A DNA stretch of 64,000 bases from the NCBI GenBank assembly GCA_003054655.1, contig QAYZ01000015.1:124001-188000 (forward strand), in the 5' to 3' direction. Source of the stretch: Spartobacteria bacterium LR76 (GTDB lineage Bacteria; Verrucomicrobiota; Verrucomicrobiia; Chthoniobacterales; Terrimicrobiaceae). A program made the translations under genes and the position numbers. The notes under the pieces are model-generated. The model worked only from the letters and a program-made list of their open reading frames with translations, did no database searches and was not told the DNA's origin. Of the stretch, positions 43,159 through 52,489 are shown one piece after another. Within the stretch, counting starts at the first letter, position 1; each line of letters starts with the position of its first letter.

Positions 43159-45083
43159 CATCGCTCGTAAATCTCGTCAACCCGCTCCAGGGCACTGCGT
43201 CGGACAAGCACTTCTCGACTGGCAATACGCTCCCCATCACAGCGCTCCCGTTTGGCCTGCATCACTGGAGCCTCCAGACCCGGGAGGACCCGTGGTTCTT
43301 TCACCCGGCTGATCGCAAGCTATGGGGCATCCGGCTGACACATCAGCCCAGTCCATGGATGCTGGATTACGGTGCCCTGCTGATCTCGGCCTTCCATGGC
43401 CGGATCGCGGAGACCGCTGCCCTGCAATCCGCCGCCTATCGCATCGTGGAGTGCCGCCCCCACGTCACGCGCCTCCACCTGCCGGGACAGGGTATTGACA
43501 TTTCCCTCGCTCCCTCGCCCTCCGGTCTGCTTCTCGCTTTTGAGACGGCGGCAGAGGCCGCCCTAAAGGTCCGCCTCTCGTTCCGCCAGGAGTTTTCCGT
43601 GGATTCGTCGGATACCCTCATCCATGGACGCACCACCGATAACAGTGGCGGCGTACCCGAGGGGTTCGGACTCTCCTTCCGAGGTCGTTTCAGCGAGCGC
43701 CCCAGTCACGTCCACCGCCTTCCGGACGGAGCATGCTGGGAATTCGCCCCAGGACGCCGCCGGGTGGAGCTTCGCCTCGCCGCCTCCTTCATCGCTGACA
43801 CCATCGCCCGGCACGCCCTTGCCTCGCAGCTCGAGGAAAGATCGTTCTCCGAGATCGAGAGTGCCGCGTTTGAGACCTGGGAGGCGCTGCTCGGCCGTCT
43901 GGACTTTCCCGACCCGGAGCATTCCCGTCGTCGCACCTTCTATTCCTGCCTTTACAGGACTCTTCTCTTCCCCCGCCTGCTCACGGAGAAAGACCCCTCG
44001 GGCAAGGACATCCACTACAGCCCTTATGATGGGGCGATCCATGCCGGGCCGCTTTGCACCGACAATGGATTCTGGGATACCTACCGCACAGTCTATCCTC
44101 TCCTCGCCCACGCCTATCCCGAGCAGCTCACGGTCATCCTCGAGGGCTGGCTCAACGCCTGCAAGCAGGCGGGCTGGACGCCCAAGTGGCCCAGTCCGGG
44201 TTTGAAGGACTGCATGATCGGCACGCACTTCGACGCCGTGGCGGCGGACGCCGTCGCCCGGGGCGTCACGGGATGGGACGTCGAAGCCGTATTTCCTTTT
44301 CTCTGGCGCAACGCCACGGAGCAGAGCAACGACGGGCGCTTTGGCCGCCAGGGGCTGGAGGACTTTATCCAACTCGGCTATCTCCCGGCCGACCGGCACC
44401 GGTATTCCGTCTCAGCCACGCTCGACTATGCCTATGGCGACTTTTGCGTGATGCAGGTCGCCCGGCATCTCGGCAAAACCCGCGAGGCTGGAATGCTAGC
44501 CCAGCGCATCGGCAACTATCGCAACGTCTTCGATCCCTCGGCTGGCTTCATGCGAGAGCGCAACAGCGACGGTTCCTGGCTGGCACCATTTGCGGAGTTG
44601 CGCTGGGGCGGCGGATTCATCGAGGGCGGCCCGTGGCAGCATTCCTTCCATGTCCCGCACGACGTACCCGGCCTCGCCAGCCTCTTTGGCGGAGCAGCCG
44701 GACTCCTCCGCAAGCTGGATGCCATGCTCGCCACGCCGCCAGCGTTCGAGGTGGGACACTATGGCTTTGAAATCCACGAGATGACCGAGATGGCGCTGGC
44801 TGGTTTCGGTCAATACGCCCACTCAAACCAACCCGTCCACGCCTACCTGTTTCTTTACGCGCTCCTCGGGCAGCCCGAGAAGACATCCCACTGGGTGCGC
44901 CGGGTCTGCGACGAACTCTACAGCCCGGATGCGCTGCCCGGCGACGAGGACAATGGTGAGATGAGCGCCTGGTACATCTGGGCCAATCTCGGCCTCTTTC
45001 CCCATTGCCCCGGCCGGTCCGGACTAGTCTCTTTTGATGCGCCACACACACGCGCAACGGTCCGCGCGGACCTCATCCCTTAA
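43155..45083 (+). CDS. GH92-family alpha-mannosidase-like glycosidase
   Basis: A 642-aa protein with no obvious signal peptide. The (alpha/alpha)6-barrel part has GH92 signatures: DNGFWDTYRTVYPLL, WTPKWPSPGLKDCMIGTHFD, GGPWQHSFHVPHDVPGL and EMSAWYIWANLGLFPHCPG near the C-terminus. GH92 enzymes are calcium-dependent exo-alpha-mannosidases. At 642 aa it is a little shorter than most. Start 43155 overlaps the deacetylase stop, with 17 bases to the lyase-like gene. Confidence 0.88.
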   Translation: MTSLVNLVNPLQGTASDKHFSTGNTLPITALPFGLHHWSLQTREDPWFFHPADRKLWGIRLTHQPSPWMLDYGALLISAFHGRIAETAALQSAAYRIVECRPHVTRLHLPGQGIDISLAPSPSGLLLAFETAAEAALKVRLSFRQEFSVDSSDTLIHGRTTDNSGGVPEGFGLSFRGRFSERPSHVHRLPDGACWEFAPGRRRVELRLAASFIADTIARHALASQLEERSFSEIESAAFETWEALLGRLDFPDPEHSRRRTFYSCLYRTLLFPRLLTEKDPSGKDIHYSPYDGAIHAGPLCTDNGFWDTYRTVYPLLAHAYPEQLTVILEGWLNACKQAGWTPKWPSPGLKDCMIGTHFDAVAADAVARGVTGWDVEAVFPFLWRNATEQSNDGRFGRQGLEDFIQLGYLPADRHRYSVSATLDYAYGDFCVMQVARHLGKTREAGMLAQRIGNYRNVFDPSAGFMRERNSDGSWLAPFAELRWGGGFIEGGPWQHSFHVPHDVPGLASLFGGAAGLLRKLDAMLATPPAFEVGHYGFEIHEMTEMALAGFGQYAHSNQPVHAYLFLYALLGQPEKTSHWVRRVCDELYSPDALPGDEDNGEMSAWYIWANLGLFPHCPGRSGLVSFDAPHTRATVRADLIP

Positions 45084-45100
45084 CCCGTCTCACCCCGCCC

Positions 45101-46750
45101 ATGTCCACCTCCGGAAAATTCGCTCTCGCCTGCCTGTTCACCGCAGCACTCTCCTCCCCCCTCTTCGCCGATGCCTGGCGCTCCGCGCTTTACCCGGAGG
45201 ACTGGAAACCCGGCTACGAGGCGCCAGATGGCGGTTATCTGCATGATTTCTCCTACGCGGGATATCAGCGCGGGGAAAAGCCGATCCCGCATCGCACGGA
45301 GAATCTGATCGACGTCACCGCCGCCCCCTACTCCGCCGACAAGACCGGGCAGAATGACTCCACGTCGGCGATCCAGGCCGCGCTCGACGCCGCCTCCGAG
45401 GCCGGGGGAGGCGTGGTTTTTCTGCCCGCCGGGACGTACAAGGTCGCACCGGCCCCCGAGGGAAAGAACGCCCTGTTCATCTGGGGAGACAATGTCGTGC
45501 TGCGCGGCGCGGGCAAGGACAAGACCTTCCTCTTTAACGATTCCGTCCAGATGCGGAGCAAAAGCGTCATTGCCCTCGGATCAAAAAATGGCGTCTGGTG
45601 GGGTTCAAAGAGCTACCCGACCGTGCCGATCACCCAGGATCTCCTGAAACCGACCACCGTCGTTCCTGTCGCGGACCTCGCCGACATGGCCGTGGGCGAT
45701 TATGTCGTGATCCGCTCCGATATCACCCAGCGCATGATCGACCAGCTTGGGATGACGGGCGTGTGGAAGCCCACCGACTCCTACCTGCCCGCACCCGCCT
45801 ATGCGCGTCGCATCACCTCCATCGACCCCGAAGGGAAAACCATCACCGTCGACGTTCCATTACGGGGATTTGTCTACACCGCCGACAACGCCCGTGTGGC
45901 CATCCTGAAAAAAGCGAAACCCGTGCAGGAATCCGGGGTTGAAAATCTCGCCATCGGGATGAAACAGCACCCGGGCGGCGGACTGGACGACGACGACAAA
46001 AAGAACATGCAACAGGGAACGACAGCTTACGACCTCTTCCGCGCTGCCGCCCTGACCTTTGACGGCGCAGAGAACTGCTGGGCGCGAGGCATCAGCTCCT
46101 ACTGCCCGCCCGGCAATGATCCCAACATCCACCTCCTCTCACACGGCGTGCGGCTCATGCGTACCCGCAATGTCACGTTGGAGGACTGCTTCTTTGCCTA
46201 TCCCCAGTACCGGGGCGAGGGCGGCAATGGATATATGTACACGCTGTACGGAAACGAATGCCTCTTGAAAAACTGCACAGGCAAGGGAGGGCGGCATAAT
46301 TTCTCTTTTGGCGAAATGGGTGCGACGGGTAATGTCTTACTGAACTTTCACGCCATCGATGGCCGCCTCCCCAGCGACTTCCATATGTACCTTTCCAGGG
46401 TGAACCTCATCGACAATGCCGTCGCCGACGGCGACTACTTCGCCGCAGTGAAGCGCTTCGCCCCGCCCACCCACGGAGAAACCACCTCGGAGTCGGTCTT
46501 CTGGAACACCACAGGCCTACGGTACCAGCCGGAAGTGGGCGAATACGCAGGACATCCGACCAAAAACCCTCAATTTCTCATCATCTCCCACCAATGGGGC
46601 CGGGGCTATGTCATCGGCACCCAGGGGCCCAGCCATGACGTGGAAACCGACGATTTTTGCGAGGGCGTCGGGCGAGGTGCCGACCTGCAACCTCGGTCGC
46701 TCTATGAGGATCAACTCAAACGCCGGCTTGGCTCCGCGATCCAGCCCTAG
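45101..46750 (+). CDS. Exported right-handed beta-helix protein (pectate-lyase-3 superfamily)
   Basis: A 549-aa protein with a signal peptide (FALACLFTAALSSPLFADAW). The DKTGQNDSTSAIQAALDAAS stretch with GGGVVFLPAGTYKV is the entry of pectate-lyase-3-type parallel beta-helices. Later coils include NVTLEDCFFAYPQYRGEGGN and LLKNCTGKGGRHNFSFGEMG. The specificity (pectin-like or other uronan) cannot be read from sequence. It belongs with the preceding deacetylase and GH92 as one degradation unit, with the LacI regulator downstream. Confidence 0.8.
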   Translation: MSTSGKFALACLFTAALSSPLFADAWRSALYPEDWKPGYEAPDGGYLHDFSYAGYQRGEKPIPHRTENLIDVTAAPYSADKTGQNDSTSAIQAALDAASEAGGGVVFLPAGTYKVAPAPEGKNALFIWGDNVVLRGAGKDKTFLFNDSVQMRSKSVIALGSKNGVWWGSKSYPTVPITQDLLKPTTVVPVADLADMAVGDYVVIRSDITQRMIDQLGMTGVWKPTDSYLPAPAYARRITSIDPEGKTITVDVPLRGFVYTADNARVAILKKAKPVQESGVENLAIGMKQHPGGGLDDDDKKNMQQGTTAYDLFRAAALTFDGAENCWARGISSYCPPGNDPNIHLLSHGVRLMRTRNVTLEDCFFAYPQYRGEGGNGYMYTLYGNECLLKNCTGKGGRHNFSFGEMGATGNVLLNFHAIDGRLPSDFHMYLSRVNLIDNAVADGDYFAAVKRFAPPTHGETTSESVFWNTTGLRYQPEVGEYAGHPTKNPQFLIISHQWGRGYVIGTQGPSHDVETDDFCEGVGRGADLQPRSLYEDQLKRRLGSAIQP

Positions 46751-46831
46751 ATCGCAAGCAAACCTTATGCATCTGCCGGGCGTAACTCAGACAAGGAAAG
46801 GAGCAGTCCTCTCTCCTCTCAAACACCCGGC

Positions 46832-47857
46832 ATGAGTTTCGAACGCGTCTCGCAAAAGGACATCGCCGCCAGGGCCGGCGTCCATATCACCACGGTCTCG
46901 CTGGCGCTGAGAGACAGCCCGCGACTGCCCGAGGAAACGCGCATACGCATTCGCCAAATGGCGGAGGAAATGGGGTACGCCCCCGATCCCATGCTCTCGG
47001 CCCTTACCGCCTACCGGAAAAGCGCCAAGGTCTCCCGATACCAAGGCACCCTCGCCTGGCTCAATACCATCCTGCGCCCGGAACCCGACAACCTCGGCTA
47101 CAAAGACGGCGCCATGGCGCGCTGCGCTGAGCTGGGTTATGTGCTGGAGGAGTTTCGCGTTGCAGACATGCCGCTGCCGCGCATCTCGCGAGTCCTCCGC
47201 GCGCGCAACATCACCGGCATCTTCCTGCCCCCTCAACCAGGCCGTCTCACCCATATCAATTTCGACTGGGAAAACTTCTCCGCGATCTCGTTCGGTTACA
47301 GTCTGGCCCGACCGAGGCTGCACGTCGTCACCAACGCACAGTACCGCTCCGTCCACATCGCCATCCGGGCCATGCGGGCCCGAGGGTATCGGCGCATCGG
47401 ATTTGCCACCGTCCAGGCGACCGACGTCCGGACGGATCGCAATTTCTCCTCCGGCTATCTCGCCGAGCAGCGCCGGTACAATGAGAAATACAGCGTCCCG
47501 ATGTTCATCTACGACGACGTGGCCGACGCCAGGCGGAAGCACTTTGTCAAGGACTTCGGTCTCTGGTACACAGCTCACAAACCCGACGCCGTCCTGAGCC
47601 TCGATGGCGAGATTTCCGGAGCTCTCGCCGATCTCGGCATCCAACCGGAAACCTGCGGCCATGCCTCTCTGATGGCTTCGCCCTCGGGCAATCTCGCCGG
47701 GGTCTACCAAAATGGCCCCATGATCGGCCGCACAGCGGTGGATTTCCTCGTGGGCATGATCCATCGCAACGAGCGAGGCATCCCCTCCGTCCCTCTTTAT
47801 ATCCTCGTGGATAGCACGTGGCGGGACGCTCCCTCCCTGCCCGACAAGCGCCGCTAA
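46832..47857 (+). CDS. LacI-family transcriptional regulator
   Basis: A 341-aa protein. The N-terminal helix-turn-helix is VSQKDIAARAGVHITTVSLA, with the hinge helix region LSALTAYRKS in place of the usual VARSL-type sequence. A periplasmic-binding-like ligand domain follows (YRRIGFATVQATDVRTDRNF; GPMIGRTAVDFLVGMIH). It would repress the neighbouring polysaccharide genes until a sugar binds. Orientation is the same as the degradation genes, 81 bases after the lyase-like gene. Confidence 0.9.
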   Translation: MSFERVSQKDIAARAGVHITTVSLALRDSPRLPEETRIRIRQMAEEMGYAPDPMLSALTAYRKSAKVSRYQGTLAWLNTILRPEPDNLGYKDGAMARCAELGYVLEEFRVADMPLPRISRVLRARNITGIFLPPQPGRLTHINFDWENFSAISFGYSLARPRLHVVTNAQYRSVHIAIRAMRARGYRRIGFATVQATDVRTDRNFSSGYLAEQRRYNEKYSVPMFIYDDVADARRKHFVKDFGLWYTAHKPDAVLSLDGEISGALADLGIQPETCGHASLMASPSGNLAGVYQNGPMIGRTAVDFLVGMIHRNERGIPSVPLYILVDSTWRDAPSLPDKRR

Positions 47858-47897
47858 AACCGCCCGCCGAGGCTCATCCCGAGCCATTCTATAATAC

Positions 47898-47918
47898 GAG
47901 CAAGGATGTCGTTTGCTC
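47898..47918. promoter_or_regulatory. Inverted repeat upstream of the dehydrogenase gene
   Basis: GAGCAA and TTGCTC flank a 9-base spacer. It lies 80 bases before the dehydrogenase start and just after the LacI stop. Possible operator; it lacks the central CG common in LacI-family sites. Confidence 0.35.
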
Positions 47919-47998
47919 CGTAAACGGGCGATTTTAAGCTTAGGGAAATTCAAGGCAATCGACCAGCCGCCCCGAGTGCGGTCGAGGCTCCGGAAAAC

Positions 47999-49099
47999 AT
48001 GACGACATCCATCAAAACACCCCTTCCTCACGCGGAGCCTCAGAAAGAATTTGGAGGATGGTCTTCGATCAGTGGCGCGACGGAAACGCAGCGTCTGCTG
48101 ATCTGCCTGATCGATGGCGAAATCCAGAAGTTTTTCCCTGACGGTGATCTGCCGGTGCAACTATATCCCGTCACGCGTCAGGTCGAGGCCTGCAAGCTTG
48201 ATGCAGCCGAGTGGTTGAAGCTGCTCAAGGAGTTTCAGCCGACCGCCATTCTGACCTGCTGGTCGACTCCCGCCATCCCCGACGAGATCGCCAGCGATCC
48301 CGAGTCTTCGCTCAAATACATCTGCCACATCACCGGCACGGTCCGCCGGCTCGTACCGCGTTCGTTTTTTGAACGAGGCGGTGTCGTGACCAACTGGGGT
48401 CCGCTCGCGGGCGGCCAGGTGGCCGAGCAGGCGCTCCTCCTCGCGCTCGCCTCGCTGCGCAACATCGGCCAGTGGCGGCAGCAGATCGCCGACAAGCACC
48501 ATGTGCCCTACTGGGATTTCGTGGATTCCCTCCGCACCCGTACGCTTTTCGGCCGCAGGGTCGGCATCCATGGCTTTGGCCAGATCGCCCAGGCGCTCGT
48601 GAGGCTGCTCAAGCCCTTCCAGGTCAAAATCTCCGCCTATTCCGAAGGAGTCCCTCCCAGCCTGATGGAGGGTCTCGGGGTGAAGCCCTGCCAGTCACTG
48701 GAGGAGCTCGTTCCGCAGAGCGAAATCTTCTTTGAGTGCGAGGCGCTTAATCCCTCTTCCGAGCGCAGCGTCACCCGCGAGCTTCTGGCCAGGCTTCCCG
48801 ATCAGGCGCTCGTGGTAAACATCGCCCGGGGCATCATCTTGGACGAAGCCGCCCTTGTGTCCGAAGTGCAGGCCGGCCGCCTCCATGCCGCTCTCGATGT
48901 CATTACCCAGGAGCCGATCTCGCCCGAGTATCCGCTCTGGCATCAGGAAAATGCGCTTCTCTCGCCCCACATCGGCGCTCCGACCTCGGACAGCCAGTGG
49001 ACCTATGGCGCATTCGCGACGGCCAATCTCCGGCGCTTCCTGAGCGGAGAGGCTCTCGACGGCATCGTCTCCCTCGCCTCTTACGACCGCTCCACCTAG
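47999..49099 (+). CDS. D-isomer-specific 2-hydroxyacid dehydrogenase family protein
   Basis: A 366-aa protein. The Rossmann motif is GIHGFGQIAQALVRLLKPF. The catalytic Arg lies in NIARGIILDEAAL, the Glu in ITQEPISPEYPLW and the His in LLSPHIGAPTSDS, giving the Arg-Glu-His triad of phosphoglycerate/glyoxylate/hydroxypyruvate reductases. The cofactor is NAD(P)H; the substrate is unknown. Its position after a LacI gene and glycan enzymes suggests the metabolism of a sugar-acid product. A good terminator follows. Confidence 0.88.
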   Translation: MTTSIKTPLPHAEPQKEFGGWSSISGATETQRLLICLIDGEIQKFFPDGDLPVQLYPVTRQVEACKLDAAEWLKLLKEFQPTAILTCWSTPAIPDEIASDPESSLKYICHITGTVRRLVPRSFFERGGVVTNWGPLAGGQVAEQALLLALASLRNIGQWRQQIADKHHVPYWDFVDSLRTRTLFGRRVGIHGFGQIAQALVRLLKPFQVKISAYSEGVPPSLMEGLGVKPCQSLEELVPQSEIFFECEALNPSSERSVTRELLARLPDQALVVNIARGIILDEAALVSEVQAGRLHAALDVITQEPISPEYPLWHQENALLSPHIGAPTSDSQWTYGAFATANLRRFLSGEALDGIVSLASYDRST

Positions 49100-49130
49100 C
49101 ACTTACGCCACGCTGCCTAAAAGCGTAAGA

Positions 49131-49170
49131 AAAGCCGCCGACTTTCCAGTCCGGCGGCTTTACTTTTCTA
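49131..49170. terminator. Bidirectional terminator
   Basis: AAAGCCGCCG and CGGCGGCTTT form a 10-bp GC-rich stem with an 11-base loop, followed by ACTTTTCT, and preceded by AAGA for the opposite strand. It separates convergent genes ending at 49099 and 49185. Confidence 0.82.
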
Positions 49171-49184
49171 GACGTCGCTAAAGA

Positions 49185-49724
49185 TCAGTTCGCCACCAGG
49201 GAAAAGTCGTCGAAATCCGCAAGACACGGGCGCTGAGAGTAGCAATGCACCGCAAATGTCACGAACTCGGCTCCCTGCGGAGCGACGAAGTCCATCGTGT
49301 ATTCCGTCCATGCATTTACACCCTGCGTGATCTGCCTGGCAGCCATCTCGGCAGGAACCTCGACTTTTTTGCCCTCCGCGTCCTTGAACATCAGCCACAC
49401 ACCGGCACCACCCTGGTTGAGACTCCGCGCCCAAAAGCTCAGGTGATAGGATTTGCCAGGAGTGACCTCCAGCCTGGAGCTTTCCATCCACGAACCCGGC
49501 CCGCCGTCACCCTGCTCCACGCGCAATCCAAACTGGCCGCTGTGCGCCGCCTCCGCCTGCACGGAGCTCAGGTTGTTTGCCGTGTCTTCCTTGGACGCTT
49601 TCCAGCCTTCGGCGTTCTGCTCAAAACCCGGGTTTACGAAGGGCAGTTCATCCGCCCAGGCCGGGAGACAGAAAGCTCCCGCCAATACCATGCCTGCAAT
49701 GATGCATTTCCGAGAGGAGTTCAT
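49185..49724 (-). CDS. Exported single-domain carbohydrate-binding (CBM4/9-like) protein
   Basis: A 179-aa protein with a signal peptide (CIIAGMVLAGAFCLPAWADE). The mature part is one jelly-roll domain of the CenC/CBM4_9 kind: FVNPGFEQNAEGWKASKED, HSGQFGLRVEQGDGGPGS, VTPGKSYHLSFWARS, and the end ADFDDFSLVAN. No enzyme domain is attached. It probably binds polysaccharide outside the inner membrane. A 74-base gap separates it from the protease gene upstream. Confidence 0.8.
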   Translation of the reverse strand: MNSSRKCIIAGMVLAGAFCLPAWADELPFVNPGFEQNAEGWKASKEDTANNLSSVQAEAAHSGQFGLRVEQGDGGPGSWMESSRLEVTPGKSYHLSFWARSLNQGGAGVWLMFKDAEGKKVEVPAEMAARQITQGVNAWTEYTMDFVAPQGAEFVTFAVHCYSQRPCLADFDDFSLVAN

Positions 49725-49798
49725 TTTCGAACCCTACGGGCACCCAGCCAAACCGGGAAAGAAATTGCCGTTCTAACTATCGACAGCCAGCCCCGGAG

Positions 49799-51844
49799 TT
49801 ACTCCAGCGGCGAAACAAAACTGCTGACCACAAAGATCGCATTGGCCAGCGAATGGAGAACGATGCACGGGAGAACGCTGCCAGAGAGCTTTCGTAACAA
49901 GGCAAGCAACATTCCGAGCACAAACACGTAAGCCAGAGCGGCCCATCCGTATTGAAAATGGATCGCGGTAAAAAGGAGCGATGAGACCAGCGCGGTAAGC
50001 CCCCACCCCATGGAACGAATCCACCCAGTATAAGCATATCCTCGGAAGAGCAGTTCCTCCGCCACCGGAGCAAAGAGACACAGGCAGAGGATGAACGAAA
50101 CGGGGCTATGCCGCCCCAACTGCATCAACCGGAGAGCCTCCAGTGAGCGCGTATCCAGGAAGCTGTCGATGACGTATCCCAAACCGGCGACGACGAGGAA
50201 AAACACGAAAAGCCAGATCAGCGAAGCCTTGAGCTTCGGTCGCAGCAGGCCGAGTCTTTCCGTGAGCCGCATCCGGGTTCCGCAACAGGCCATCGTGCCC
50301 AGGATGACCAGCCAGGCGGAACTGATCAAAATGCGCTCGGCCATGCCGTTTGTCATCATGCGTTCCACCGCGGCTTGCTGGTGCTTTACCCCCATTTCCA
50401 AAAGCAGCGGCACGATAGCCGGGATCACCGCGAGCACCTGAAGCCCCAGGTAGGCAAAAGCGAGTCCCAATGCCACCAGCAAGGTCACCCAGGGAGAGCC
50501 GCAGCCATCGACAGCGGTTTCCCTCGCCGGTCGCGAGCGCAAATAGAGCAAAAGCCCGCACCCGGCAACCAGAGAGCCGATCGTGCCGAAGGGCAGCGAG
50601 GTCAACACCGCGACAAAGACCGTGATAACCCCCGCCCACACTTCATTCCTCTGCCACGCAATCACCATCAGCAGCATCCCGGCGAGAAAACCTCCCGCGA
50701 GAGCCAGCAAGACATGCACCCCGATCCCGATGTTGCGAATGGTTTCGTAATCAAATCTGGGCGTCTGCTGCTCCGTCCGCTTCGGTTTGATCAGCGGGTT
50801 GGGACCATCCTCGTAGGCATATTTCCTCGCAGCCTCAAAAGTCTCCTGCGTCCACATCTCGGGAAAGTAGCGGCCACCCGTGGAGTCAAACTGCTCGCGT
50901 GCCGTCTCCCGATCACCGGCCAGCAACGCGAGCCGGGTCAACTGAAAGCGAACCATGAGATTGTCCGGCTCGGAGGCAATCCACTCAAGGAATCCCTCCC
51001 GGGTGCGAGCCCAGTCCAGCCTGTCGTCGCCGAAGACGATCTCACCCTTTACCGGCATGCGATCCGCCATCCAGACCAGGAATGCGTATTGGCGGTCCTG
51101 ATCCGCCTCCGGTCGCGCTTTTGCCAATCCGGCAATCCACCCCTCAAACTCTCCCTCGTCGCCATACCAGCGGGGCAGCATCCAGTAACAGGCGTTGGTG
51201 TAATATCGTCCGTAGGTCGGTTCCTTGTTGATGGCTTCACCGACCATCTCGAAATACTCCTCGGTCTCCCAACCTTCACCGAGAGCGACGATCTGCGCTG
51301 CCTCGTACCAGCCAGGACACTTCTGGGTCAGATTTCGAGCGTCATCCAGGATCTGGTGAGCCTGCGCAAGCCGATCACCAAATAATTTCCACCCTTCGTT
51401 GGAGACGGTATCGCTCGTGCCGGAACCTCGCGCCTTCCAGGCGTAGCTCGTCAACGCACGAGCCAGGGCGACCCGAGCCGTGATGCTCTCCGGATGCCCG
51501 GCCACCCATTTCTCAAAAAACGCGATGCGACCCGCCTGCTCCTGCTCCCCATCGGGCAATCCGCCCAGGACGCCATAGTAGGTCGAAAGCAGCCACGTCC
51601 CACCATCGAGGCGCTCCTTGCTCGTCCGGAGTTCGGCGGCCAGTGCTTCGAGGCCGTCGATATTTTCGGCAGCCAGCACCTGGCGCGTCTGCTCGATCAG
51701 CTCAAGACAACGTCCGTACGCCGGTGTCGGCACCTTGACCGGCTCCGCAGGCGGCAGATCCGCTGCGGAAAGCGCTAGCGCCCAAAAAAATAGTGCGATA
51801 GCGAACCATCTCGCTATCGCACTGGAAAGGAAGGAAGCCGGCAT
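49799..51844 (-). CDS. DUF4034-like domain fused to CPBP intramembrane protease
   Basis: A 681-aa protein. A signal/anchor segment (ARWFAIALFFWALALSAAD) is followed by a large helical TPR-like region (about residues 45-345) resembling DUF4034. Then come multiple transmembrane helices ending in a CPBP/Abi protease domain with EELLFRGYAY, AIHFQYGWAA and HSLANAIFV, which hold the catalytic Glu and His residues. It may process or scaffold membrane proteins. ATG 51844 is chosen over GTG 51871. Codons ~8-17 form a perfect terminator-like hairpin. Confidence 0.82.
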   Translation of the reverse strand: MPASFLSSAIARWFAIALFFWALALSAADLPPAEPVKVPTPAYGRCLELIEQTRQVLAAENIDGLEALAAELRTSKERLDGGTWLLSTYYGVLGGLPDGEQEQAGRIAFFEKWVAGHPESITARVALARALTSYAWKARGSGTSDTVSNEGWKLFGDRLAQAHQILDDARNLTQKCPGWYEAAQIVALGEGWETEEYFEMVGEAINKEPTYGRYYTNACYWMLPRWYGDEGEFEGWIAGLAKARPEADQDRQYAFLVWMADRMPVKGEIVFGDDRLDWARTREGFLEWIASEPDNLMVRFQLTRLALLAGDRETAREQFDSTGGRYFPEMWTQETFEAARKYAYEDGPNPLIKPKRTEQQTPRFDYETIRNIGIGVHVLLALAGGFLAGMLLMVIAWQRNEVWAGVITVFVAVLTSLPFGTIGSLVAGCGLLLYLRSRPARETAVDGCGSPWVTLLVALGLAFAYLGLQVLAVIPAIVPLLLEMGVKHQQAAVERMMTNGMAERILISSAWLVILGTMACCGTRMRLTERLGLLRPKLKASLIWLFVFFLVVAGLGYVIDSFLDTRSLEALRLMQLGRHSPVSFILCLCLFAPVAEELLFRGYAYTGWIRSMGWGLTALVSSLLFTAIHFQYGWAALAYVFVLGMLLALLRKLSGSVLPCIVLHSLANAIFVVSSFVSPLE
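51784..51822 (-). terminator. Terminator-like hairpin inside the protease signal-peptide codons
   Basis: On the minus strand GTGCGATAGCGA and TCGCTATCGCAC form a perfect 12-bp stem around GATGGT, followed by TATTTTTTT. It begins 53 bases after the stop of the CpxP-like gene and lies within the first codons of the protease gene. It could end the tal/CpxP-like transcript and attenuate the protease. Confidence 0.75.
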
Positions 51845-51874
51845 GAACGTGTCGACCCCGCCGTGAATCACGGC

Positions 51875-52489
51875 CTATTTTGAAGTCAGCTTGGCAAACT
51901 CCGCCTTTTGGGCAGGAGTCAGCACCTTGAGCAAAGCTTCGGAGGAGGCCAGCTTGCGGGCGCGAAGGAGATCGAGACGTTCCTGATAGCCGATTTTGCC
52001 CGCCTCAAACTTGCCGTTGATCTTGCCGACGGCTTTGAGACCGGCAAGGCGGATCTTCTCGACTTCCTGGATCTGCTTCGGTGTCAGCGCGAGCTCCTTC
52101 TGCACCGACGGGGTGTAGAGAATGAGCGCGCCGAGGACCTGACGCTCGATCTTCATAAACTTCGCACGCTGGGCCGTATTCAAGGTGGAGAGCGCACGCT
52201 CATTGTAGCGAGCGTTCAGGGCCAGCAGTTGCTTCTCCGCATCGAGCCGCTGTTCCGGCGTGCTCGGGTTTGTCGCCACGATCTTGCGGGCGGCGTTCTT
52301 ATACTCGGCACGCAGGGAATCCAGCACGGCTCGTTGCAACGAGTTGAGCTTCAACTCATCGCGTACCTTCTCGACACCCAGCAGGACGGGTACCGAGCCA
52401 GGATGCTCCACCGCCGCCGTGACGGCTTTTGCCTGCGGCACCAGCGTGAGCGCCAGCGCCGCGAGAATGGTCAGGATGCGGAATTTCAT
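51875..52489 (-). CDS. Exported helical CpxP/Spy-like (LTxxQ-type) protein
   Basis: A 204-aa protein with a signal peptide ([19 protein letters not shown]). The mature chain is almost all helical, with repeated LTxxQ-like elements ([39 protein letters not shown]). Such proteins act as periplasmic chaperones or stress sensors in other bacteria. It overlaps the transaldolase stop by 4 bases (ATGA), which may be accidental packing. Confidence 0.7.
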   Translation of the reverse strand: MKFRILTILAALALTLVPQAKAVTAAVEHPGSVPVLLGVEKVRDELKLNSLQRAVLDSLRAEYKNAARKIVATNPSTPEQRLDAEKQLLALNARYNERALSTLNTAQRAKFMKIERQVLGALILYTPSVQKELALTPKQIQEVEKIRLAGLKAVGKINGKFEAGKIGYQERLDLLRARKLASSEALLKVLTPAQKAEFAKLTSK

